A stretch of 64,000 bases of DNA from Campanula takesimana (Eukaryota; Streptophyta; Magnoliopsida; Asterales; Campanulaceae). The stretch lies in NCBI GenBank assembly GCA_026119855.1, contig JAOWBW010000036.1, forward strand, positions 372,001 through 436,000, in the 5' to 3' direction. Position 1 is the first letter of the stretch; every line of letters starts with the position of its first letter. The notes below the pieces were generated by a model. It saw only the letters and a program-made list of their open reading frames with translations, was not told the DNA's origin and did not search any database. A program made the translations under genes and the position numbers. Shown piece after piece: positions 1 to 9,352 of this stretch.

Positions 1-2135
1 TTATATGTTAATTGTTGGTCTTATATGTCATTTATAAGAGTTTGACCGGGATTTGACATAATAAATTATATATTTTTCTCAAAAATTGAAAAAATCGACT
101 CTTATATGTTAATTATTTGTCTTATATGTCATTTATAAGAGTTTGACCGAGATTTGACCGAATAATATTATTATTTTTTTCTTAAAAGTTGAAAAAATCG
201 ACTCTTATATGTTAATTATTGGTCTTATATGTCATTTATAAGAGTTTGACCGAGATTTGACCGAATAATATTATGTTTTTTTCTTAAAAGTTGAAAAAAT
301 CGACTCTTATATGTCATTTATAAGAGTTTGACCGAGTTTTGACCGAATAATATTATTATTATTTTCTTAAAAGTTGAAAAAATCAACTCTTATATGTTAA
401 TTATTGGTCTTATATGTCATTTATAAGAGTTTGATCGGGATTTGACCGAATAATATTATTATTTTTTCTTAAAAGTTGAAAAAATCGACTCTTATATGTT
501 AATTGTTGGTCTTATATGTCAGTTATAAGAGTTTGACCGAGATTTGACCGAATAATGTTATGTTTTTTTCTTAAAAGTTGAAAAATCGACTCTTATATGT
601 TAATTATTGGTCTTATATGTCATTTATAAGAGTTTGACCGGGATTTGACAGAAAAAATTATATATTTTTCTCAAAAATTGAAAAAATCATCTCTTATATG
701 TTAATTATTTGTCTTATATGCCATTTATAAGAGTTTGACCGAGATTTGACCGAATAATATTATTATTATTTTCTTAAAAGTTGAAAAAATCGATTCTTAT
801 ATGTTAATTATTGGTCTTCTATGTCATTTATAAGAGTTTGACCGAGATTTGACCGAATAATATTATGTTTTTTCTTAAAAGTTGAAAAAATCGACTCTTA
901 TATGTCATTTATAAGAGTTTGACCGAGATTTGACCGAATATTATTATTATTATTTTCTTAAAAGTTGAAAAAATCAACTCTTATATGTTAATTATTGGTC
1001 TCATATGTCATTTATAAGAGTTTGACCGGGATTTGACCGAATAATATTATTATTTTTTCTTAAAAGTTGAAAAAAATCGACTCTTATATGTTAATTGTTG
1101 GTCTTATATGTCAGTTATAAGAGTTTGACCGAGATTTGACCGAATAATATTATGTTTTTTTCTTAAAAGTTGAAAAAATCGACTCTTATATGTTAATTAT
1201 TGGTCTTATATGTCATTTATAAGAGTTTGACCGGGATTTGACAGAATAAAATTATATATTTTTCTCAAAAATTGAAAAAATCGTCTCTTAAATGTTAATT
1301 ATTTGTCTTATATGTCATTTATAAGAGTTTGACCGAGGTTTAACCGAATAATATTATATTTTTTTTTTCTTAAAAGTTGAAAAAATCGACTCTTATATGT
1401 TAATTATTGGTCTTCTATGTCATTTATAAGAGTTTGACCGAGATTTGACCGAATAATATTATGTTTTTTTCTTAAAAGTTGAAAAAATCGACTCTTATAT
1501 GTCATTTATAAGAGTTTGACCGAGATTTGACCGAATAATATTATTATTATTATTCTTAAAAGTTGAAAAAATCAACTCTTATATGTTAATTATTGGTCTT
1601 ATATGTCATTTATTAGAGTTTGACCGGGATTTGACCGAATAATATTATTATTTTTTCTTAAAAGTTGAAAAAATCGACTCTTATATGTTAATTGTTGGTC
1701 TTATATGTCAGTTATAAGAGTTTACCGAGATTTGACCGAATAATATTATGTTTTTTTCTTAAAAGTTGAAAAAATCGACTCTTATATGTTAATTATTGGT
1801 CTTATATGTCATTTATAAGAGTTTGACCGGGATTTGACAGAATAAAATTATATATTTTTCTCAAAAATTGAAAAAATCGACTCTTATATGTTAATTATTT
1901 GTCTTATATGTCATTTATAAGAGTTTGACCGAGATTTGACCGAATAATATTATTATTTTTTTCTTAAAAGTAGAAAAAATCGACTCTTATATGTTAATTA
2001 TTGGTCTTATATGTCATTTATAAGAGTTTGACCGAGATTTGACCGAATAATATTATGTTTTTTTCTTAAAAATTGAAAAAATCGACTCTTATATGTTAAT
2101 TATTGGTCTTATATGTCATTTATAAGAGTTTGACT
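1..2135. repeat. Tandem satellite array, ~103-bp monomer with ~594-bp higher-order repeat
   Basis: Monomers read CGACTCTTATATGTTAATTA, then a TTATAAGAGTTTGACC core, an AT-rich stretch and TTGAAAAAAT. Most are about 100-104 bp. A short variant lacking the ~18-bp middle segment recurs at 301, 892 and 1489, and a variant with TTTTTCTCAAAAATTG recurs near 70, 662, 1255 and 1853, so the array has a higher-order period of about 594 bp made of about six monomers. CTTATATGTCATTTATAAG inside each monomer is a near-palindrome. The array is cut by the window edge and ends in unique sequence near 2135. No coding potential is seen. Confidence 0.9.
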
Positions 2136-2403
2136 ATGATTTGACCAAAAAAGTAAGGGTGAGAGGAGATATGAGGGCATTTTAGTCATCTTACATCTTT
2201 TTACAAGTGAGGGGTATCTCTGGTATTAGTGATCTGTTGAGTCCTTATTTAGAATATAAGTTGGTAGTGAGGGGCTCTAGAGTCCCAAGCTCAAACGAGA
2301 TTGGGCTGCTGTGATTATGTGATTAAATAGTCATTTTCTTAGTTTTTTTTTTTTGATGGATGTCTTGTCCGTCTCCTGTAAATCCTTCTTTTTTAGTCTA
2401 ATA

Positions 2404-2669
2404 CTCCATCCGTCCCACCGAAAATTGCAAAACTTACCAAAATGGGCGTCCCATAGAAATTGCACATTCCATAAATGGAAAGTTTTTAATACTTTTTAAT
2501 TAGTGGGTCCCACTTCTCATACTCACATCCACTAACCCACTAACTATTCTCTACCCCACTTTCTCTCTCCCACTCAACTATCAACACTCACAACACATCA
2601 CCTTTTTCACTTTTTCCCTTAATTCTTGTGCCATAATTTTTTTTGAAGTTTCCGGCGGGACGGAGGGAG
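2404..2669. mobile_element. Stowaway-type MITE, family A copy 1
   Basis: Terminal inverted repeats CTCCATCCGTCCCACCG and CGGCGGGACGGAGGGAG lie between TA dinucleotides at 2402-2403 and 2670-2671. The interior (cccatagaaattgcac, CTCTCCCACTCAACTATCAA) is nearly identical to the copy at 7853-8119. Non-coding and non-autonomous; mobilised by a Tc1/Mariner transposase in this class. Confidence 0.85.
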
Positions 2670-2671
2670 TA

Positions 2672-4610
2672 TATTTCTTTTCTTATAAAAAAAAGAAGAC
2701 TTGTAGGTATCAATGCTTATTTACTACTCCATCCGTCCCGGAGTAAGAGTTATACCCCTCATATGCACGCTTATTAATAAATATTGGAAGTGATGTAAAT
2801 GTTGTGAGTGTAAAAGTAAAGTAGGAGAGAGAATGAGTTGGAGAGAATAGTGAATTGATTGGTGTTGTGAGTATAAAAGTAAAATAGGAGAGAGAATGAG
2901 TGAGGTGAATAGTAAAGATTCTTTGCCATCAATCATCAATTCAATATATATAATATAGGAGAGTATAATGCCATTCATAGAGAGCGCCACGTGGATTTAT
3001 GACGTGGAATTCCACATGACGCAATGGTGAAGCATGTTACTCATTTTGGTATGTTTAGATTATTTGAAATTCAAAACTCAAAATTCAAAACTTGAAACTT
3101 TAACCATCAATAATTATATATAATGTTGTAAATATTTTTTTATTAATGAATAAAGGTGATAAGATGATGCTTCAAATTTTATATGATCCAATGATTTATA
3201 TATTTTATTTTATTATTTTCTTAGGTTGAATGCTTTACAAAAATTTATACTCCATGGTTGAGTGTGGATATTCCTATTGAAGCATTTCAATTGCTCATTT
3301 GACCGAAAGACTGTCTTTTCTGAGTATTTTTTTTTAACTTAAATGAATTTTGATAATGAAATTAAAGAAATTTAGCTATCCGCTTTTTGATTTCTACAAG
3401 TATAAATATTTATTTACATCACTTTTTAATGAAGTAATTACTGATTGCGTTTTTTTTTCAAGTTTCAATTTTAACCCAAAGTAAAAATAGCTCGCTCATT
3501 TCTTAAGACAATATGAGTATAAATGTCCTACTACATAGGATATGTACACTTATTAAGAAAATAATATAAAATGAGTAATTAATATAAGTGGTTGAGGGTA
3601 TAATTGTCTAAAACACTTCATTGTACAAGTGGACAAAAAGTAAGTAGGAAGTGTCGGTCATTTTGTAATAACACAAGAATTAAAAGGATAAATGTGTCCA
3701 AAAAATTATTCATCATTTTCATTTTAGGAATGTGACTCTTACTCCAGGGTGTATTAAAAAAGAAAGTAGGACTTACTCTGAGACGGAGATAGTGAAAAAT
3801 ATTCACACCAACCCAACTAATAGTGTAAGTGTTAAGTTTATGTACCAAAATATTAATTAATTATTTTTGTTTTATTTGAAGTTTCATACATGAAATCGAC
3901 AAACTGACAATAAAAATCCACTGTGAAAGACAAAACTATTAAAAAAATATGAGCGACCAAATCAGTAAAAGATTCAAGTTTAGGAGTTAATTAATTTACA
4001 TAAAGAAGTGGGAAAATATAACATAGCCTTTTTAGATTTGATCAATTAATTCAAGGACTAGACACCTCATGTGGATTTCATAACTGGAAATTGATTGAAA
4101 GTCGTGAAAATGACGAATTGGATAGGAAAATGATAACGAGGGACCAAACAAATACAAAATATTCATATGAAACCAAACTAAAGTAAATGTTTCTCCAAAA
4201 TAACAAGTTATTAATTAAAAAGTTATTAATTAATTTTCTTACCCATTTTAAAAATGTATCTCAATTATAAATTTTAATTAATTGATTTAGCATGCCCCGT
4301 CGAGTATCGACGGGTCACGCACTAGTTTTAGGAATAGGACTCTTACTCTGGGACGTACCAAAATGGAGAGAATGGGGATTTATACCCCTGTACTTAGGGT
4401 TTACATGCAGATATGCCCTCAGACCATTATTTATGATGGTAGTTGTCATTGTAAAAGCATTTAATTGCATTGGTACTTGAAATATTTCAAGGGTAATTTA
4501 GTCCATTAGACATGCATTGATTGCTTATCTTAATTTGTGTGAAAATTTTAGAACTACAAGTATTTTAGGACGGAGAGAGTATTACTTATTATTAGTAATA
4601 TTAATAAGGT
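2672..4610. other. Intergenic, degraded MITE debris
   Basis: No credible gene. A Stowaway-like terminus CTCCATCCGTCCCGGAGTAA begins near 2728, and two direct ~38-bp copies of a GTAAAAGTARARTAGGAGAGAG motif sit at about 2806 and 2867. Decayed GGACTCTTACTC-type termini occur near 3725, 4330 and 4570. The rest is AT-rich with only short chance ORFs. Confidence 0.5.
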
Positions 4611-4701
4611 ATACTCCCTCCGTCCCAACACAAGTAGGACTAGAGGATTGTGCACGATGTTTAAGAAAATTTAGTATGTGTCGAAAGGAGATACTACAAA
4701 C

Positions 4702-4803
4702 CTCTTCACCAGCCCATAGCTGAGAAGATCTATGAGAACCCTGCAACTTCAGCACGGTGCGGTTCAAAGGACCCGGATCTACAAACGGCTCATCTCCATC
4801 CAT
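4702..4803 (-). pseudogene. Stranded first coding exon of a plant-mobile-domain (MAIN-like) gene
   Basis: On the minus strand a 3' splice site (GATTGTTACAG) is followed by ATG and 34 codons (DEPFVDPGPLNRTVLKLQ, then HRSSQLW), ending at a GTTTGT donor. The DPGP...VL.LQ..HRS pattern is how plant-mobile-domain proteins of the MAIN and 'phosphatase 7 long form homolog' type begin. Just past the donor, at about 4613, Stowaway sequence starts, and no further domain is found to 2.7 kb. I infer a truncated gene or a captured fragment. PMD domains occur in host genes and in transposons, so its origin is open. Confidence 0.55.
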
Positions 4804-5540
4804 CTGTAACAATCAAGAACCCATAATTATATAAAAGGATTAATAATATACTCCATACGTCCTAAAAAGTTCATTCAACTAACAAAGAAAAAACCAATTT
4901 AGCCGTTGATTATCAAATACGAAAAATAATATACTCCCTCCGTCCTAAAAAAGTTCATTCAAACTAACAACGAAAAAAGAATGACTAACTTTTTGGGACG
5001 GAGGTAGTGTTTATTTGAAAGCAAAAATACAAACAAAAATCACCAAAATCCCCAATTTATTTTTCGGGGCGGAGGGAGTGTTTATTGGAACATGTATACT
5101 CCCTCCGTCCAAAATTAATTTTCATACTTTGATGAAAGCAAAAATACAAACAAAAATCATCAAAATCCCCAAATTCAATTCAAACCTATAAACTTTGAAA
5201 TCAAATCTGCAAATAACACACATTCAATATAAAATTCTACAAAAACCAAATCATAAACGCTACTAGAGTCCATAACTAGTCGACAATCACCCACAAAATT
5301 GAACCAAAATTCGCAAAATCCTAACCCTAAATTCAATATGATAGATATTTTGCTAAAAATAAAGAAAAACTTACATTTTGTATTAGGAACGGAGAGATGT
5401 AGATTCGAATTGAGAAAACCCCTCACAATCGAACCAAGAAACGATGTCAATCGCCCAGAAATCGTCCCCTTCGTCGCCCCTCTTTTGCTCGCTTACTGTT
5501 GCGAGAACTGTTCTTTCGATCGAAGTCTGCGCAAAGGCTG
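4804..5540 (-). other. Probable 5' leader and leader intron of the MAIN-like fragment
   Basis: Read on the minus strand, 5540 to about 5385 is GC-richer leader-like sequence, a GTAAGTTTTTCTTT donor follows near 5375, and T-rich intron-like sequence runs to the acceptor at 4804, with Stowaway pieces (4851 on, 4934-5007, about 5068, about 5098) inside it. An ORF of 91 codons at 5175-5450 has no recognisable family and is best read as leader plus intron. Confidence 0.4.
4934..5007. mobile_element. Very short (74-bp) Stowaway-like MITE
   Basis: Termini CTCCCTCCGTCCTAAAAAAG and TTTTTGGGACGGAGGTAG face each other with almost no interior. The left flank is TA; the right flank is TG, a decayed duplication. 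Half-elements with the same AAGTTCATTCAA interior occur at about 4854. Confidence 0.6.
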
Positions 5541-5800
5541 AGTATAATTAAACTAGTTCCCTTCAATAAAAGCGTATTCATTTAAAGTAATACGCTTTTG
5601 CAAAAAGCGTATTCCATTAAAGTAATTCGCTTTCTGAAAAAGCGATTTATATTAGGGTTATTAGCGTTAATTACCTCCGTTGATGATTAATGGGCCTAAT
5701 CAGGTCAAAAACTAATTCGCTAAGTCGGGAAGCGTATTACTATAATTCGCTTTTTTTTCACAAGCGTATTACCTCAAACTTGGTCATTTTGGTACATACT
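5541..5800. repeat. Cluster of direct and inverted AAGCGTATT words
   Basis: AAGCGTATT or its complement AATACGCTT, with the variant AATTCGCTT, appears about eight times in 220 bp (near 5570, 5587, 5606, 5625, 5717, 5731, 5745, 5763). No gene and no clear element ends. Confidence 0.5.
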
Positions 5801-6825
5801 TTGAAAAAGTTGTCACTTTAGTAAATACTTTATAAAAAAGGAATTATTTGAGAAAAAATTCCACAAATTGATTGAGAAGGAAACCGATTAATGTTAAAAC
5901 AATTTCCAAACTAAAGAAACCTTCCATTATCACTTCCTCATTTTATCAAATGCTCCATCCCTCTAAAATCACACAACAGATCTTCAATTATCCATGTTTA
6001 GCTCAAAAAAAAAAGAGTATCTCTTCAAATTAAAACCCTTTCTAATCAGTGTTTTTCCTTTTTTTAACATAAAATCCAGATTTAACCCTCCTAAATCACA
6101 CTTTTCAAAAAAAAAAAAAAAACCCTCCTAAATCATTAAATTAAATCCTCTTCTCTCTCTACTACATTCTCTCACTAAAAATCCACCATCACCGTCAAGC
6201 TCCGCCACATTCGTTGAGCGCCGCCACCACCGTCGCCGTCCGCCGACTAACTACCACCTCCACCGTCTTCTAAGGTCCTCTCTCTCTGCGCCTCTTCTCT
6301 CTCCGTCTCTTCTCTCTTTGTCTCTAAATTGGAAAACCTCATTTCGTTGTGTTGCAGAAGATGGGTTTTGAGAGAGGGAGAGAGAAGAAACGACGGCGAA
6401 TTTGGGTAGAAGAATGGGGTGGTGAAGAGCGACGGTGGCTGATTTTTTACAGAAAATGAACGCCAGACGTGAACAATGCCAAGAGAAGGTGGTGGTGGTC
6501 ACAGAGATCGCTGACGGTGGTGCTGCTGCTAAACGATGTGAGCATTGTTGGAGATATGTTTTGTAATACTACTCTCTCTCTCTCTCTCTCTCTCTCTGTT
6601 GTGAGATGAATGCTTTTTATAGAAAATGATGGTCTTTTTTATTCCTAAATTCCAATTTTAAATTTTAAATTCAAATTTGAGTTCCAAATTTTAAATTTCT
6701 AATCAACATTTTTTCTGCACATAGTATAGACTATAGAAAAGCATGCTAGTGAGCTTCCCTGGTAAGCTATGCACGGAAAACGAAGCATTGAAAAAAGAGA
6801 AAAAAAAAAGACCCAAAAACACACT
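5801..6825. other. Intergenic, pyrimidine/purine-rich transcript-like block and CT microsatellite
   Basis: The stretch 6120-6540 is CT-rich then GA-rich and holds only weak ORFs: an 83-codon minus ORF (6251-6502) that is simple-sequence derived, and a short plus ORF after a TTGTGTTGCAG acceptor-like site near 6358. A (CT)n microsatellite lies at 6572-6597. No family recognised. Confidence 0.4.
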
Positions 6826-6828
6826 TTA

Positions 6829-7641
6829 GACTACCCACAATGGGGGTATGAAATAGTGTATGAAAATGGAGGGAGGTGTATGAAACCATTGTGGGGGTGT
6901 ATGAAAAGTGGTGGTTGAATTTTGGGTATGAAATCTTTCATACCGGTTGAATTTTGTGGAAAAGCTCCAGTAAAAACACGTGGCGGGCTACCATTCGTGA
7001 GGCGTCAGGCGCGTGTACCACACGGCCCGACAGGGCGCGTGTGGTACCGCCCAGACGGTTTTTTTTTTTTGTTTTTCCCTTTGTTTGCCACGTGTCTAAA
7101 CGTGGTTGGTCCGTTTTATTTTCGAATTTAGTTTTTTATTTCATTTTTTTTAGCTGAATTATCACCTAGATTTTTTTTTTTTTTTTTTTTTGCCAAAATT
7201 CATTATTTTTTTTCCCTATAAAATGATACAAGTTTCATTAGATTTAGACACAAAAAAAAAATCTCTCTTTTCTCATTTATCATTTTCCATTTTAACCTAC
7301 ACTTAAAAAAATTCATCATCTTTTGAGTGAAATGGATCTCAATAATAATCCTTTCAACACTCAAAAAAAAAATTTAGTGTAAAATATTATTTTAATTATA
7401 AATAATAATAATAATAATTATTTTTTACTAATCATAAAAATAAAGAATATATAAAAAAATAAAAATAATATAAAGTAGTGGGGTATAGAATGATGAGTGG
7501 GAGGGAGATGAATTTTTTTTTCCAACTAACCATTGTAGGGGGGTTGTATGAAAGGGGTGTATGAAAGATGAGGTGGATAGGATAAAGTGTTAAAAGTGGG
7601 TGTTAGAATTTTTTTGGTGTATGAAACCATTGCTCATAGTC
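6829..7641. mobile_element. PIF/Harbinger-like non-autonomous element
   Basis: The ends GACTACCCACAATGGGG and (complement of the right end) GACTATGAGCAATGGTTT are imperfect inverted repeats. TTA is duplicated at 6826-6828 and 7642-7644, the 3-bp signature of Harbinger. Subterminal GTGTATGAAA words recur at both ends. Inside, a TATA-like CCCTATAAAATG at about 7215 is followed by an ATG at 7332 opening a 16-codon frame rich in Asn (MDLNNNPFNTQ), as at the start of Harbinger ORFs, so it looks like an internally deleted copy that kept promoter and start. Confidence 0.6.
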
Positions 7642-7852
7642 TTAATTCATAAGAGATGGCAGTGAGCCAGTTGGACCCTCCTTTTGCTTTACCCAAACGA
7701 AATCTATATATTACAAAAGTGCCATCGAAAATTTGCTAAAGACTGTCTTGTTATTATATACTACGTAGTTAGAGATAGATAAATGGAAAATTGAAAATTG
7801 TGAGTGTTAAGTAGCCTGTCTAAATAATGTGTGGTGGGGCAAATAATTAATA

Positions 7853-8119
7853 CTCCCTCCGTCCCGCCGGAAATTGCAAAACTTACCATTTTGGGCGTCC
7901 CATAGAAATTGCAAAATCCATAAATGGAAAGTTTTTTATACTTTTTAATTAGTGGGTCCCACTTCTCATACTCACATCCACTAACCCACTAACTATTCTC
8001 TACCCCACTTTCTCTCTCCCACTCAACTATCAACACTCACAACACATCACCTTTTTCACTTTTTTCCTTAATTCTTGTGCCATAATTTTTTTTTGAAGTT
8101 TCCGGCGGGACGGAGGGAG
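7853..8119. mobile_element. Stowaway-type MITE, family A copy 2
   Basis: Termini CTCCCTCCGTCCCGCCGG and CCGGCGGGACGGAGGGAG, with TA duplications at 7851-7852 and 8120-8121. The interior is almost the same as the copy at 2404-2669, so the family was recently active. Confidence 0.9.
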
Positions 8120-8184
8120 TATTTCTTTGGTTGGGTGGCATGCCAGATTAAAAAAGAGTAGTTCTCTGTATTCTTTTAGTAATA

Positions 8185-9153
8185 GAATAAAGTACCTTTT
8201 TAGTCCTTAAACTTTTTAAGGTTTTACTTTTTCGTCCTTAAATTATTTTTTTTACTTTTTCATCCTTAAACTTGCATATTTAAGGATTAATTCATCCTTC
8301 TGTTAGATTCCGTTTATATTACCGTTAAATCTTGCCGATAAGAAAATTCTAATGAAACGAAGGGGGCCAAGTGTAAAAATAAAAAATTGAATAATATTAA
8401 ATTAAAAGGTTTGAATAAAAAATCCACACGCCAACTCTCCCCTACGCCCTCTAATACTATACTCCCTCTGTATCACTCGACTTAGAAAGGGAGAAGAAGG
8501 AATTGAGGGGCAGATCTTGGTCATCCTTTCTGTATTGCGTTATAGGTTAGGATGAGGAGAGAGGTTAACTTATACTCCTTCCGTTCCGCTCGACTTAAGA
8601 TTTTGTTCAAATTGAATTAACTTTGACCAAATAATTTAAATAAAAAATAATTATCATAAATAAAGTATGAAAATTATCATTGAGAGTATTATTAACCTTG
8701 ATTACAATATTTTTTATTTATTTTTATTAGGATAATTATTTTTTATTTAAATTACTTGATTAAAGGATAACCAAGTTTATCAAAATTTAAGTCGAGCGAA
8801 ACGGGGGGAGTATAATGTTACAGGGCGTAGTGGAGATTTGGATTGTGGATTTTTCTGATTCAAACCTTTTAATTTAATATTATTCAATTTTTGAATTTTT
8901 TTTACACTCGGTCTCCTTCATTTCATTAAAATTTTCTTATCAGCATTTCACTCAGTTCCACGCATGCAAAACATGATGTCATCATGACACATAAGCAAGA
9001 TTTAACGGTAATATAAACGGAATCTAACAGACAGAAGGACGAATTAATCCTTAAATATGCAAGTTTAAGGACGAAAAGGTAAAAGAAAATAGTTTAAGGA
9101 TGAAAAGGTAAAAACTTAAAAAAAAGTATTAGTACTAAAAAGGTACTTTACTC
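8185..9153. mobile_element. MULE-type MITE with long terminal inverted repeats
   Basis: Ends GAATAAAGTACCTTTTTAG and, inverted, GAGTAAAGTACCTTTTTAG extend into ~160-bp inverted arms (8185-8345 against ~8990-9153). The 10-bp duplication TTTAGTAATA is perfect at 8175-8184 and 9154-9163, matching the 9-11 bp of Mutator-like elements. No transposase. A Stowaway element is nested inside. Confidence 0.85.
8575..8810. mobile_element. Stowaway-type MITE nested in the MULE element
   Basis: Termini CTCCTTCCGTTCCGCTCGAC and GTCGAGCGAAACGGGGGGAG, flanked by TA at 8573-8574 and 8811-8812. It interrupts the MULE interior, so it inserted later. A half-copy of a related terminus is just upstream at about 8461. 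Confidence 0.85.
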
Positions 9154-9352
9154 TTTAGTAATATAAGAAGATAGTGGAGAGGACCTAATTGGGGATCTAA
9201 AATACAAGTGGATTCCAATTCTCTTTGTTTTTCATAGTTTTAATTTAATTTACATAAAGTTGTGGTTAGGGCAAACAAGGAGAGCTTCTCTGTAGTGGGG
9301 TTTCATTGTTAGTCTGAGTCAATATATTAGAGAGAGAGAGAGAGAAAGGGAG
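9154..9352 (+). promoter_or_regulatory. Upstream region and leader of the NLP-like gene
   Basis: About 190 bp lie between the MULE duplication and the ATG. A GA microsatellite (9331-9346) ends seven bases before the ATG and is typical of plant 5' leaders. No confident TATA box can be assigned. The MULE end is close enough to have supplied part of the promoter. Confidence 0.4.

Noticed and set aside
1..2135. CRISPR array
   Set aside because: Repeats are contiguous degenerate monomers without unique spacers, in plant nuclear DNA.
6251..6502. 83-codon minus-strand ORF
   Set aside because: Derived from GA/CT-rich simple sequence, no family, no splice context; a leader-like stretch fits better.
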